NCBI GenBank assembly: GCA_022410635.1
Contig: JAJVDF010000016.1
Location: 1,026,462-1,090,461, forward strand
Length of the DNA stretch: 64,000 nucleotides
Reading direction: 5' to 3'
Origin: Tretioscincus oriximinensis
Taxonomy: Eukaryota; Chordata; Lepidosauria; Squamata; Gymnophthalmidae
Below the pieces are notes generated by a model, which did not search any database, was not told where the DNA came from, and saw only the letters and a list, made by a program, of their open reading frames with translations. Numbering within the stretch: the first letter of the stretch is position 1; each line of letters starts with the position of its first letter. The position numbers and the translations under genes are program-made. This document shows, one piece after another, positions 12,787-25,646 of the stretch.

Positions 12787-15043
12787 AAACATTTATATTT
12801 AGTGTAGGTCATAGGTCATAATCATTGAGTCTGAAACAGGTATTTTTGTTCAAGATTTTAAAAAGCAAACTTTTTTATTGGGAAGGGGATCTTGTATAGA
12901 AAGATTGCTTCTACCCAGAGAAGAGCCTTCCATGAATGAAAATTCTCCATACATGAATGGAGCCAAAACTTAGGATACAAGCAAGTNTTCTTAAGTGTAC
13001 ATTTGAGTTGTCACTTCTTTTATTATAGTTAGCAACAAAATTTAGTGCTTGGATTGCAAGACTGGTTCCACACAAACATTGAACTAAACACTCAGTTGTA
13101 ATCTTGCCAAATACGTATAATGATTTTGAATGCATCCTTTGTGTATTTTAGCATCAAGTGGATAGAGAATACATTGAGTGGATAGCGAATATGTTAAAAT
13201 ATTCTACACATTCCTACTGAGAGGAGGAAAATATCTGTAAGAGGCATTGTTTATTATACAAATACACTATTGTATTAACCCATCAGTCATCTCAGATATA
13301 TTGAAATTTGCATATATCTTTGTCATTCAAACAGTCATAAAAGACAAGATATAAATAAGCATTGCATGCCCATATGTAACATCACCTAGATAGCATATAT
13401 TCATTAGAATTTAAGGAGTTTGCCTGGATTTTTTCAGCTAGAGGCATCATTTAATAGCCATTGTTGACAATTTATTTGGAAAGAAAATATTTCTTCCTCA
13501 TTGATCTTGAAATCCACAAAAAAGAGCGAACAGAAAATTCTGGGCAAGAGATTGATGGGAAATGTACTAGATTTCATTAGAAAACAAATGCTATAGATGT
13601 AACATTCAGTAATTTCTGTTTTAAATAGCATAATGGCCTGTGGAAAGACAGCATATTTATACTGCAGTNTACCAGTTAATGGCTTTAATTGCTTTGTTAG
13701 CTAGTCAAGTGGAAAATAGTGAAGCCTTTTTTGACAGTGAATATCTTCTATAGCCCAATTGCATTCCTGCTACTTGGAATGTTAAACTGATATGCCTTCA
13801 TCCTTATGAAACAAGTGTTTTTCTTTTTTATAATTTCCAGCATGCTGCCTAATTCTAACAGGAAAAAAATGTTTCTTTCTGAAACATTTGCCTACTGATC
13901 TAAGTTCACAAAGTCAAGAAAATTCCTTAGTATTCTCATGTTTGTAATTTTTGTTGTAGTCTATGCACTGTTCTGCTTTCAGTCTCCTCCTTGATAGTAC
14001 TTGCTATCATACAGAGTAAATGTCATTTTTGCTAAAATACACTTAAAATCTATTCAGCAACATTTACCAGCAAATACTGACAGGAGGGTTCTTGCTATGA
14101 AGACATAATTTCACAGCTAGATATAACAGTGTATTTTCTAATGTGCAATTGAATTCATATTTACTAGTTACTGATGAAGTATTCTTGAAACTTGATCTAT
14201 AAACTATTTTATGTTTTAGGAATTTAATTCTATGTTTTTAACAAAATCTTCTGAGAACAAAAGAATTTCTAACTTTTGCATTGCCTTGCTTCACGTGTTT
14301 CCAGTCTAGTTATCTTTTGGTCACATCAAAAGAACTAGTGGATCAATGTGCTATGTCACAGAAGTATTCTCCTTTCCAATTTAGTATCAAAAAGTGAATC
14401 TATTTACATAACACATGGCCTTGTATCACATTTGTCTATCTCTATAAAATTATTCATTTGACCTGGGACTTTGAAAAAATCACAATGTTCAAAAATAGTA
14501 TGTTTTGTCAGTTTATTTTAAAAGAAAGGCTATTTAACTTTTAATGTAATCAAACTCTACTTTTGAAATTCTGTGGCATTGGATTTTATTATTCCTCGTT
14601 GTTATTCCTTCTAAAAGGAAATAGAAAGGGGACAATCATTTTTTTACCATGCATCTGCTACATAGTTTTAAAAAGAAAGGAGTAAGTATGTTAATTACCA
14701 CAAATGGGATTAGAAATCATGTTTTAATCCCAGAGTCTTTTGTAAAGCTGTGTAGATAAAAATATAGAAACAGAGTTAACTGTCACTAAGCTTTTCTTCT
14801 ATTTTTAGGAGGTGTTTTATATTATATGAGTTGTAGTTTTAAGAAAATGCTAAGTGTGGCTACTAAATAAAGCTGATAAAATCTTAAGTAGATCTAGGTA
14901 GTTTTTACATTATTTGAAGTCATTGCTAGCTTGCTCTGAGGGTCTTAGGAATGGACAGTGGTTAGTAGAGGCAATTTCTGTGTGAGAACAGAAGATATAC
15001 AGGAAGAACTAGATGATTTTTATTAGGGATATACATAAATGAA

Positions 15044-15090
15044 AATCATGTTTGTTTTACCATCAAATCATGTTTGTTTTACCATCAAAT
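15044..15090. repeat. Two tandem 22-bp units
   Basis: The unit AATCATGTTTGTTTTACCAT (plus 'ca') occurs twice in direct tandem, followed by the start of a third ('aat'). This looks like a local slippage or duplication event in intronic DNA. No function is implied. Confidence 0.85.
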
Positions 15091-16334
15091 TTTTTCATGT
15101 TGACAATGAAATAGTTAAACAAATGGCTATCCATGTTCAATTTTGAATTGCCTAAATACAAAACAAATATTTAAAAAAGGCACTTCTGGGACAAAGAAAT
15201 AGCAAGCAATTTTTAAAATCAAATTATTTGTATTCACAAGTGAGAAACTGATTTAGTTCAATAGGATTTTTGCATATCTGGACAAATTCATGTTTGGTTC
15301 AACATAAACGTTTGTGAAAATGAACTGTTTAACCATTCACAGATCCTATAGCCTACTTCTACTCTTTTAGTTACTTATGTTAATGTAAGTGGCAGCAAAC
15401 TGGGTTTTTTGCATTGAGTGAGCAAAAAATAAATATCGTGATTATCATATTGATACAATACCTGCATAATAACAGAACTAGTGTCTGAAATGCTAAGTGC
15501 AAGATATCCATAACGTGTTTCGTAGAAGCCATAGCTAATACTACTGTATATTAACAGATCATCTAAACTGTTTGCCTAGTAACCTGCGTTGAACCTTCCC
15601 CGATGNAGTACTAGTTTTTAAAAACAGTTTAAGGATCAGAGATCAGGAACAAAATGATATCAGATATTTCAATTACTTGTGGTTTTTGTTTTGGTTCCCA
15701 AAATACTATTTTGCAGAGAAAAATGCTACTATTTAGTAGTGAAAACAGCACCTATCTGTCACTTCTTGGTCCACAAAAACCACTACATTGGGAAACCTGT
15801 CACAGAGGCAAGACTTCAGATTCTAGTCTCTCATACACTACATAAACACAAGCACATAGTTATTCAGAGATAACAGCCACTGAAATGTGAATTGTTTTGT
15901 TTGGATTACATCTGATTTGATATGTATATCCAGTTTAGTACATGCCTCCTTAAAACTGAAGTCATTGCATTTAAAGTAGGTTTCGGCTTTCATTTAGAAT
16001 CGTAGAATTGAAGGCAACAGCCAGGCGTGTGCTTTATTTTAAGTTTATCTCTGGTTCCCACCTGTCATGCCACACATGTTTGTTGTAAATGCAATGATAT
16101 TTTGCCATAAAAGTGATATTCTAGATTTTTGTTATTGCAGGATAAACAGCAATAAAATTGACATTATGTGTTATGAACTTTCATAAGTGTTATGGGGTCT
16201 TTTACAATATTACATTCAGAACGTGGAGTGGATTGGATTAGTCAAACAGCAAATTTGATCAGTATAGTTATCCAGAAGATGACAGTGATTTGAGATTTTA
16301 AATATACTGTCATGCTAGAAATACAGAAAACCTT

Positions 16335-16423
16335 TTTCCACATTAAGTTTATTTCAAAATAACATGATGGAATGGCACTATTTCCACATTAAGTTTATTT
16401 CAAAATAACATAATGGAATGGCT
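16335..16423. repeat. 46-bp tandem duplication in intron
   Basis: The 46-nt block beginning 'tttccacattaagtttattt' at 16335 repeats immediately at 16381, with one difference (catgatgg versus cataatgg) over the first ~41 bases. The high identity indicates a recent duplication. It does not extend to more copies. Confidence 0.88.
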
Positions 16424-16464
16424 ATCTCACCACAGAATAATGAATTGGATCTCAAATGGTGCAA

Positions 16465-16668
16465 TCGATAAGAGTCCGGGGTCAGTCTTGAAGAGGGGTG
16501 AGCACTATTCAAAAGAAATGTAGATTTGTAATCTGCAGTTCAGTTAGATTAATGTGTACCATCATTAACCTGGTGGAGAAGATAGAATAGGTGTAAGCCT
16601 TCGGGCGAAAATTAATCTTTAAACTGCTCTAGAAAAGTGTAGGGTATAAAAACCCTAATCTTATTCTT
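16465..16668 (+). mobile_element. Degenerate tRNA-headed SINE (same family)
   Basis: A diverged copy of the SINE at 3621-3931 and 12424-12722. Recognisable parts are 'gaggggtgagcac', 'acctggtggagaagatagaat', 'aagccttcgggcgaaaat' and 'gtgtagggtataaaaaccc', then 'tcttattcttc'. The head region is scrambled and has several small deletions. It ends exactly where an older CR1 fragment starts (16669), suggesting insertion at or next to that fragment. Confidence 0.65.
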
Positions 16669-16860
16669 CAGGGTCTTCATGTCCAAGCCCCTGCTTAATG
16701 CAGGATTCACTAAATCATCCCAGACTGTCCAGCCTCTCTTTAAATACTTCTAGCAAAAGAGATCATCACTTTTTGTGGCAATCTTTCCCAACGTTTGATT
16801 TCTCTTAAGCCTTAGCAGAACTTATTAGTAACTTCTGCATTTTACCCTATGCTGTTTCCA
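16669..16860 (-). mobile_element. Old CR1/L3-type LINE 3' fragment
   Basis: The + strand contains 'catgtccaagcccctgctta', 'atgcaggattcac' and 'gtccagcctctctttaaata'. This corresponds to the reverse complement of the amniote CR1 3' region (compare the forward copy at 50515-50652). It is diverged and non-coding. Confidence 0.6.
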
Positions 16861-19471
16861 TGACTCCTCCATTTTTGCAAAACATGAAATTTACAGCAGC
16901 ATCTCAGAGAAGAATTTAAAAGTAAGATTGTCTTAGGAAACTAATAGCAAGATCTCTGATATACCTGTTTTGAGTGGATATTTTCAAGACTAGAATGGGC
17001 AATTAAAATTCTTGTGGAAATTCTGGCTGTAGTGCTATACATGAAAAGTCTTAACAAACTGACATTCCCTGAACTCAATTTTTAATGCTTTTTTAAAAAT
17101 CTTGACTTCACCAGAATTCTTTATTCTATTGGTTATAATGCCATTCAGTACCCAGCCAGAAGAACAGAAGAGGACCCTTACCAATATGTATCAAAGAAAG
17201 TGTGTAGATATAATTTATGCAGCTTTTCATAGTTAATGTGTACAATATTTATAACCACTTTGCAGCCCCTGAATATCTACTTTCTTGTCATGGCAAATTA
17301 AATATGAGCACTTCCAAAAGCAGCAAGATGGGCGGACCCACAATAAAGGCCAAATCAATATTTAGACAGCTCCAGGCTACTGAGTGCTGAAATGCTTCTC
17401 TCTCCCCACACCCCTCCACACCCTCGGGCATCTTTTAAATGTGCAAGGCTGCCTGTTAAGAGTTCTTCAAAACATAGTATTACTAGTAGCTATCCGTGGT
17501 CTCTTGCATATTAGTTGTGTTTTGTTACTGATACGGTGCAGTCACTTTGGAGGAATAAACTGACTTTACCAAGTCTATTTACTTCTCTCCCTCTTTCTTA
17601 TTTTTTCCCAGCTAGATGATGTTGGTGATCATTGTCATGTGCTTTAAGAACATGCGGCTATCTATGTAAACAGCGCCAAAGTTGTACATGAATTATCCTT
17701 TGAGGAAAGACATAAATGGCTGATCTCTGGAATGCTGTGCTGTGCTTAGAAGGAGGGAGGGTAAAAAATCTTGACTCAGCTTGCTAGAGAGAAAAGGTCC
17801 AGAGGAATGTTCTGAGTCAGAATTCCTTGGATTTTGCTTAGACTGCAGTCAGCCACTAAAGTAGTAGAGTGATTAGGTGAAATTCTACTTGCTTTGTAGT
17901 TCTCCCATCTAGTGGTTACCTAGAGTCATTACTGTCTGTTTAATTTTCTGCATTCATAATAAGTTTTGAGAAAAGTGGGGCAGCAGGAATAGAATTATGG
18001 TACTTCAGGGAAAGTAACCCAAAATCACAAACTAGCACTGTTTTACTCCTTTGCATTGTTTATTAGCTATTACTGCAGTTAGTGATATTGAGTGCCAAAG
18101 TGGGCAAAGTTTGTTTCTGTGTAACTTCTTTTGTTTCATCTAATATTCTTGACATCCAGGGCCCTGATCACACCGTCACTTTAGACCTTTTTCAGTCCAT
18201 CTTAAGTTTCAAATAATGGGATTTAGTTCAGGGGGAAATGGATTAAAGCTGATTCTTTATGACTGAAGATGAACTATAGCAGGTTCAAAGTAAAAGTATG
18301 ACCCAGGACTGAGGTTAAGTAGCCTAACCTCACTGATAAAACAGTATCAATTCTGAGAGCATTGCTGCTGTGTCTTGTATAAGGTTGCCACATGGGATGG
18401 TGTTTGGGGCCTATAGTGGCTATAGAAGAATGCCTGCAACACCTGGAGGGGAAATTCCTTTTTCNACACCCCTTAAAAGTTCAGAGCTCTATTCGAATTT
18501 CATGTGGAATCTTAGCAATTAAGCGGTACTATGTTTATATCAAAATAAAGTGAAGCATTAGATATCCTCAATGTTGATGTTTATCTTAAACCTGTGCATT
18601 ATAAAACCTACCAAAATTATAATGGGGGGAAATGAATACTATCAAATGAACGACATTGCATTTTTAAGGCATTTGAAGAGCAATTTTGAAAAAAAGTAAG
18701 GGTGGTAATATTAAATACAAAAGCAACCGTCAATTTCCAGTCATCTAAGTAGTCTATATCTCAACAGTACTTTTATATTACTAATGAATTAATAATGGGC
18801 CTTTCCATTGGGATAAAAACCATTCATGAACTCTATCCCAGTCTCATTTAACTGATACTTAACATTCTGGGGCATCTTCTGTTCCTTTTCATTTTTAACG
18901 AATGTGCATCCTTATAACTTCTCATGATTAAAGAAAATGCTTGAATGCTTGTGAACTATGCCTGGTTGCAGCACAAGCTCTAGAGAAAATCAGTTTAAGA
19001 ATAGAGTCAAGCAACTGGAAGTTATTCAGTATCCACTTAAATCTTAGCATGTAGAGAAACCAGCTGCTGTATTATTCAGCTACAGTCTGCCCTCGTTTTA
19101 ATGGATTTTTTATTTAGCAAATTTCTAATAAGTGACCCTTCTGATTGACAGCATCTGTATGCATGTACCCCAGTCAAGAGATCTCTCTAAGAACAATATA
19201 CTGCCTATAGGTCATAGCTGCTGGGATTCTGAATGATAAACATTTTCTGATTAGCATAAGTTAAGTGTAATTTTTCTTCAATGTTTTTTAATTGCATTGG
19301 CAAGCTTCCTTCCTTGATCTATAATTGTAAGATCAGCTTGAAAGGCCAGCATTTTGACTGAAATGTTGGGAAATCCTAGAAATTAAAGGTATTTTCATGT
19401 TGTGGTCTGACTTGGGTAGCTGGAAACTGTAATGTTCTAGTTAGATGAACTGTGAGAGTATCATGTGAAGC

Positions 19472-19518
19472 CTTGTTTGTTTGCTTAATTGATTGATTGG
19501 TTGATCGATTGATTTAGG
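19472..19518. repeat. (TTGA)n-like simple repeat
   Basis: A short imperfect tetranucleotide tract, 'attgattgattggttgatcg' and flanks, within the BACH2 intron. It is an ordinary microsatellite. Confidence 0.7.
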
Positions 19519-20314
19519 GTTACTAGATCATAAAATTGGAAAACAGGACAGAAGTACCAAAAAATAGGGCAAATTGTAGGATTGGCAATGAAAATATTTA
19601 AATAAAAAAAAACAGAAAATCTAGATGAGTAGATAATTTTTTCAACAGTTGCCAATAAAACAATAGGTCCTTCACAAATATCTGGTGGGATACATTTTTA
19701 GCATACAGCCACTACCACAAAGGAAATTCTGGTGTGGATTAGCTCAAAATGACATTTAATAATTGATTGTGTGTGCAGTGGGACCTTACTTGCAGCATTT
19801 CTCATGTCCTTTGCTAAATGCCTACCTTTGATTGGTACTATATTGTGGTTTTATGAATATTACCCTCCATAAACTAAACCTTAAGAAGTCTTTTTAACAA
19901 AGCTGTAAAGGCCGTAAGTGAATAAAATGTAGCCTAACAAAAGACATGGTAGTAGACATTATTCAGATTGTAGAATTGATTCACCTTAGATTATAGAAGG
20001 ATACAATTTGCAAACATTTGTGCTCTTAAGCACAGCACATCTTTTAGTTCGTGAAATATCAGTTTTATAGGTGCCATTTGGCAAAGAAAAACCTCAGCTG
20101 CCATAATATACACATATATAAATACAAATACAGCTGCCACAAAGCTGTCATGATGATCAAATGTAGCTTTACTAGTGACCTAATGAAGTAAACTGCTACT
20201 GTGTAGTATTTATGGACATTAGAGCTGTCAGTTTATCTAACTCATTTCAGGCGCTTGGAACAATAACAATACTGATGATAATGCTGGCAATTTCCCTGTT
20301 TGTTTTTCTTGCAG

Positions 20315-21877
20315 GTCACTGCCGGCGGATTTGGTCCATTGTTACAGTTTGCCTACACTGCTAAGCTGTTACTCAGCAAAGAAAATATACAAGAGGTCAT
20401 CCACTGTGCAGAATTTCTACGCATACACAACCTGGAGGATTCCTGCTTTAGCTTCCTTCAAACCCAGCTGCTGAATAATGAAGATGGTCTGTTCCTGTGC
20501 AAAAAAGATACCACCTATCAACGGATGCATGAAGACGAGAACTCCGAAGGAGAAGGAGAAGAGGATGATGATGAAGAAGAAGAGACGATGGAGTCAGAGA
20601 CTTCAAAGATTCCTTGTCCAACACTCTCAGAGCCGTTTAACTTTGAACCTGCCAATTCAGGAGCTGACAAGGAGGAAGGCACAATGCCTGATGCTAATGT
20701 ACTGAACGATGACGGCGCAGAAAGTGTGGATAAAGAAGCAGTAACGCGGTACCCCAAATATAAGAAATACCAGATGGCTTGTACCAAGAATGTCTACAAC
20801 ACATCACACATTAGTACCTCAGGTTTCACAAGCACATTCAGTGAAGAAAGTTCTGGCAATAACCTCAAGCCAGAGCTTGCCATAGGGCAAATTAAGAGTG
20901 AGCCTAGGAGTGAGGAGAATGATGAAGAAAACATCACACTTTGCCTCTCTGGAGATGAGCCTGACATCAGGGATAAAGAGGGAGATGTTGAAATGGACCG
21001 AAAGCACCCAAGTCCCACTGGAGCTGACCGGTCCAAAAGTGTTTCCTCTCCTTCCTGCCTAAGGTCTTTCTTGAACCGAACAAAAAATGTAGACTTAGTT
21101 GGCTTCCCCAGTACTTCCCAACAGCACTTTGTCAGGAGTCCAACATGCCCTTTTGACAAGGGGACAACTCAGGGTGACCACAAAACTGATTACGTCCCTT
21201 TCACGGGAAATTATGGACTGTCCCAAGCTGTTCAGAAGGATGCTTCCAATTTTACCGTGGGATCGCCTCTCAGGGGTCCTAGCTTTGTTGAAGGTCTCTG
21301 TAAGCAGGAAGGTGAAGTAGACAGGAGGAGTGTTATATTTTCTTCAAATGTTTGTGACCAAGTAAACACTTCGGTGCATTCATATTCTGGCATGAGCAGC
21401 TTGGACAAAGATCTCGGCGAGACTGTGCCAAAGGGTCTGTGGCCAGGAAGTAGCCAATCTCTTCCCAGTTGCCAGACCTATTCTCATATTGGACAGACAG
21501 CTGATCATGTACCAGGACGGATGCGGCCTAACACCAGCTGCCCAGTGCCAATTAAAGTTTGCCCTCGCTCTCCTCCTCTAGAAACCAGAACAAGGACTTC
21601 CAGTTCGTGTTCATCCTACTCATACGCAGAGGATGGCAGCGGTGGTTCTCCATGTAGCCTTCCTCTGTGTGAATTTTCATCTTCCCCCTGTTCCCAAGGA
21701 ACTCGATTCCTGGCCACTGAGCATCAGGAGCCCAGCATGGTGGGAGATGGAATGTACAACCAAGTCAGACCCCAGATAAAATGTGAGCCATCCTATGGAA
21801 CAAACTCTAGCGATGAGTCTGGATCGTTCTCTGAAGCAGACAGTGAGTCATGTCCTGTGCAAGACAGAGGACATGAG
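20315..21877 (+). CDS. BACH2: BACH2 large internal exon: BTB C-terminal part through CP-motif region
   Basis: BACH2 is a BTB-bZIP repressor that pairs with small Maf proteins at Maf-recognition elements and is inhibited by heme. This exon is 1563 bp, 521 codons, open throughout and phase 0 at both ends. The acceptor is 'tttttcttgcag' before GTC at 20315, and the donor is GAG|GTAGGG at 21878. The translation starts VTAGGFGPLLQFAYTAKLLL, the last part of the BTB fold (exon residues 1-50). An acidic run of Glu/Asp follows at residues ~73-94. CP dipeptides typical of heme regulatory motifs occur in IPCPTL, SPTCPFDKG, NTSCPVPIKVCPRSPP and SESCPVQD. SUMO-type consensus sites IKSE and IKCE, and an RTRTSS basophilic-kinase-like site, are visible. 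It matches mammalian BACH2 closely, and much better than BACH1. The start codon is on an upstream exon outside the window. If the donor were ignored, translation would stop after VGIWNMCTS. Confidence 0.97.
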
Positions 21878-22181
21878 GTAGGGATCTGGAATATGTGCAC
21901 GTCTTAACATTCTTGTAACCTATTAAATAAGCCTGTTGTTATTCTGAATCATCAGTATAGAAAGACGAAAGAATAACTTATTTTAGACCAGCTTTTGACA
22001 AATATACAGTTTAACATAAAATCATAGATGTCATGTAAGCTCAATATAAGTGATAGTTTGATCATATAGCTGCATTTAGAAAAAGGGGATTGTCCCATTT
22101 TTCTCACGTTTCCTTACATTCCTTCTCCCATTTCTTTTAAGACGCCATCTGCATTTATGCTAGCTCTTATCAGCACTATTN

Positions 22182-22450
22182 TTTATTTATTTTATTATTT
22201 ACACATATATCCCACCTTATACCCAAAGGTCTCAGGGGAGCTTGCAATAAAAACAAAGTTGAAATTGACATTAAAACAATATCTGAAAGTGGGGAAGAGA
22301 AAGCCTTCAAGCAAAGGCCAGGTTAAAGCGATGCGTGTTCAAAGGTTTTCTAAAAGAATAGAGTGATGATGATTGACACACATCAAGGAAGAGACTATTC
22401 CATAGTCTGGGGGCAGCTAGCAAGAAGGCCTTGTCCCAGGTTCCCACTCC
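22182..22450 (-). mobile_element. LINE 3'-end repeat with (AAAT)n tail, copy 1
   Basis: The + strand begins with TTTATTTATTTTATTATT, then 'tataccc..aaggtctcagg', 'ggccaggttaaagcgatgcg' and 'ggccttgtcccaggttcccac'. The same order recurs at 36017-36305, showing a dispersed family oriented on the - strand with an (AAAT)n tail. The tail sequence (GGGTATAGGGCGGGGTATA-like) also ends features at 59147-59214 and 51935-52166. It is likely the 3' portion of an L2-like non-LTR element. The superfamily call is by recollection only. Confidence 0.65.
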
Positions 22451-23630
22451 GTTTTTTCTAAGAGGGTAGAACAATCAGAAGAACCTTAACCCTTGGGCAT
22501 GTTGATATGGGAGAAGCTTCCTTTAGATCAGTTTTATTCTTCTTCAAACCAAAGTTATGTGCAACGTTTTGGTCCAACTATAGCTAAAAAGAATAACTGC
22601 ATCTCATTTCAAAAATGGAGATGCAGCCCATGCCTAGAAAAAATGAGGCACATCTTTGCTCATCCAACAGTAGCTATCATTGTGTTGACTGCAACCAGTG
22701 CTAGGTGTACTTAGTAAGTTATGCCCACTTTATAATTTTGCAGTAGAGAAAAGTCGGTTAAACAGAAGATTCTGGGGAGCATTAGAAAGAAGGATAAATT
22801 CATGTTCACACAGCACAACCTTAATGTGAGACCACATCCCTGGAGAATTAATCTATACCTTATCAAGCTGTGCTATTTTGAATTCCATCTCTTTTCCTAG
22901 CCCAAAGCTATTTGACCTTCCAATAGTTAACTGATTGTTCTTCTCATCAGAAAACAGCACTGCAACTGCATTCAGTAAAATCTTTTCTATACAAGGGAAA
23001 CTGGTGCAGTTTTTTAAAAAATGAGTCATGTGCTAAGAAGAAAATTATGACGGCTATTTGCAGTACTGCTGCATAGCTACAGACCTTTGGACTGTTCACT
23101 ATGGTATGTTGCTAATTTGCTGTGCAGCATCAAACTTCACTCAGGAAAGTGTTTTGCTTTTTTGAAAAAACATATATTTGTTATCACTGTATAATCTTTG
23201 GTCGCACAGGAAATCCATTATTTTCTTCAGTAGTATTATGATTTGAATTCCAGCCTTATGACTGAGATCAAACCTGGTACTCTTATGTTTTACTCAAGAG
23301 TTTCACAAGAAGACACAGCTTGTTTTTGAACTGGGACTTCCATGTTTTAATTTTCTTACCAATCTTAATTTATACAATTTCTATCCTAACTTTTCTCACA
23401 CAGCAGTCCTAGGGGAGATAAAAAGAAATAAACACCAAATAAGTATCCATTAAGTAATGTTAAAACAAGTTAGTTTATTAGTGTATCTTAGCTGATAGAG
23501 ATGAAATAACAAGAGAAGCCAATGTTGAGATTCTTAAAGTTTAGATAAATAACAGAGTTTTCCTTTCTGCATTGTGGTAATACACCATTTGTAGATCTGT
23601 ATGATACCCGTCACCTGAAAAGCAACCAAT

Positions 23631-24119
23631 GGCTGCATTCCCATTAGCCCTTAACGCTCCTACGACTACGAAGCCAAAGCCCAGCGTTCTGATTTTGTTA
23701 CCATAAATACGGGCTTGGAAGTGCTGTGGCATCGCTCTAAATGCACACCACATGTTTCTGCTCTGCATTTCCTGGTGAAACTGCATCGTCGCTGCTGATT
23801 TTTGTAATTCACGCCACTTGTACTTTGACAACGGAGTTCAGAGAACAAAAGTGAGAGAAAAAGCGGGGCTTTTGTTTTGCATTGCCTCCAGGCCCCGCTA
23901 CTTCTCTCTCTCCTCTGGAAAAGCAGGTTCTTCCCTGTTACTGCAGCCTACAGTAGAATAAAGATTCATTGAGCACTCAGCAGCTGAGAAATGGGGCCAT
24001 TAACATGAAATGAATCCTCAGGTAAAATTCCCTGCATTTTAAGCTCTCACTTCGCTTTCATTTTGGAATGGTAAAATCTGTTTTCCATTTCTTTGTAAAG
24101 ATCTAATGTCAATGCAGCC
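23631..24119. mobile_element. 489-bp non-autonomous DNA transposon, GGCTGCATT family, copy 1
   Basis: The left terminus is GGCTGCATTCCCATTAGCCC and the right terminus, reverse-complemented, is GGCTGCATTGACATTAGATC. The flanks show a 3-bp direct duplication, AAT (23628-23630 and 24120-24122). A second copy with the same length, termini and internal sequence lies inverted at 48909-49395, which defines the family boundaries. The interior has no significant open frame and includes 'gaacaaaagtgagagaaaaa', 'gcattgcctccaggccccgc' and 'tgaatcctcaggtaaaattc'. Three-bp duplications fit PIF/Harbinger or CACTA types, but the motif is not the usual TWA and the termini are not CACTA-like. Confidence 0.8.
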
Positions 24120-24813
24120 AATGTGAACAATTCTAGGTCTACTGCCACAGAAAGAACTTCATGTTTATAGGTCAGAATTGGTGATCTCTGGTCCTTCAGG
24201 TATGGCTGACCTACTAATTCCATGCTGTTGGTGAGGTTGACAGGAATTCATAAGCACTGAGATTTACTAACATCTGTATCATTCAGCCAGACCTGGTTCG
24301 CAAGTCATGTTTACTATTTGGGTTTTGGCTTTTCATCTGATTCACAAGAATCAGTAATGACTGCCTTTTGTAATAATCTCACATAATAGAAATATCAAAT
24401 GGACAGAAAACCAAATAGCAGATATGAGATACTTGCAACTATATTACCCTGCCCAACTATTCTTATGAAAAAAAATGAACTAAAAATGTCCTTCAGTAAT
24501 CTCTTGCGCATTTCTGACATGCTACCTTTAAAGACCTTTAATCATTTGCTTTGCACATTTAACCATGCAATATCTCAGCCTTCTGCCAGCTCAGTAATAG
24601 TATACAGTCCTTTATAAAACTAAGTAGTTCACCTCAGAAAATAAAGTACTTTGGTGCCCTATTGCTCTGATGTTCTTAAAACAGCCTCTTTTAATTATTG
24701 AAATTGCACATGAACCACATCTCTGAAACCAAAGTGCCTCTTATTTCCTCTTAAAAAGTTCTCATTTCAACAACAAAACTTGCTCCAATTTAACTTTACA
24801 ACTGTAGTAGGCA

Positions 24814-24849
<36 letters not shown>

Positions 24850-24861
24850 TGGGGGGGGGGG
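24814..24861. repeat. (ATT)n microsatellite followed by G11
   Basis: An uninterrupted ATT repeat of about 37 bases ends directly in a run of 11 G. The junction of a triplet repeat and a homopolymer is prone to length variation and to sequencing or assembly error. Confidence 0.9.
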
Positions 24862-25484
24862 CTAAACAGTTTGGGAAAACATTCTTTTTTAAAAAAAATG
24901 CCAATGTTTCTCCACAGAAGAGCAAAATGAATCTGGCCGTTTAGCAGTCTTTTTCAATATAGTTTCAGTTGTTAATTCAGGAACTTATTATCCAGTCCCT
25001 TTTGTGGCAAATTCTTGAAGAAGTGACCTATCACTGAGCTGATGAAGACATTTTTCTAGTTTCTCAATCCAGACTTCTGATTGAATATACCAGCAGTGGC
25101 TCAACATGACATCAGGCCAGTATTCTAGCCTTATCAGGATACTGGCAGGATGCCAGTGTTTTAAATATGTCTGAAGGGGTCCTAATTTGTAAACTGCTAA
25201 CATAAAGAAAAGCAGGTGAGACCAAACTGTATATTACAATACCCATTTAGAGTTTTCATTTATGTCTCTCAAACAAACAGTTGTCATCATGTTGTATAAG
25301 TGAAAATGGATAAATGTGTTTATCATCTCATTTTGGAAGTTTGTGAAGAGAATCTATAGTAGTGTATGTTTTCTGACCACTCAGGTCAGAATTACTTATG
25401 CTATTGGGAACAATAGGAAGAAATTCCTCTCCACATAAAAACAGAAACCAAGACTGGGAAAATTCTCTGACACACTCATTTTTT

Positions 25485-25549
25485 AATTTTTAAACTTGAT
25501 CTGTATTAGGCCTTGAACAGAATTTTTAAACTTGATCTATATTAGGCCC
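25485..25549. repeat. 36-bp-period tandem duplication
   Basis: The block 'tttttaaacttgatctgtat' + 'taggcc' at 25487 recurs 36 bases later with a single difference (ctgtat versus ctatat). It is a simple local duplication just upstream of the hAT-type element. Confidence 0.8.
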
Positions 25550-25646
25550 TGTTTGCAAAGGTTCAGTAATGCATTTTAGGGCCTAAAAGAGAAAGTAAAA
25601 GCAAGTCAAAACTGACCTGACTTAGTCCCAATATTAGCCCTAAAAC

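Larger units (their letters stand above)
1..20314 (+). other. BACH2: BACH2 intron (3' part) preceding the large exon
   Basis: No exon can be supported between the window start and the acceptor at 20313-20314. The protein encoded from 20315 begins inside the BTB domain, so the exon carrying the start codon and first ~80 residues must lie upstream of position 1. The intron is AT-rich with frequent stops in all frames. Recognisable contents are CR1 pieces, SINEs, small DNA transposons and short tandem duplications, each listed separately. In 1-1290, 2270-3620, 3935-7120, 7185-8858, 9150-11740, 11820-12420, 12790-16330 and 16865-20314 I see no gene. Apart from a locally CpG-richer stretch at about 280-660, I recognise no specific structure there. 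Enhancers conserved across vertebrates may be present but cannot be judged from one sequence. Confidence 0.8.

Noticed and set aside
15044..16423. Tandem direct repeats considered as a CRISPR-like or satellite array
   Set aside because: Only two units each, no spacers, and vertebrate context. They are simple local duplications.
20300..20314. Frame extension MFFLQ before VTAGG of BACH2
   Set aside because: It begins at TTG and is the translated splice acceptor (ttgtttttcttgcag), not coding sequence.
20518..21159. Antisense frames over the large BACH2 exon
   Set aside because: They mirror the acidic and serine-rich codons of the real exon and show no independent homology.
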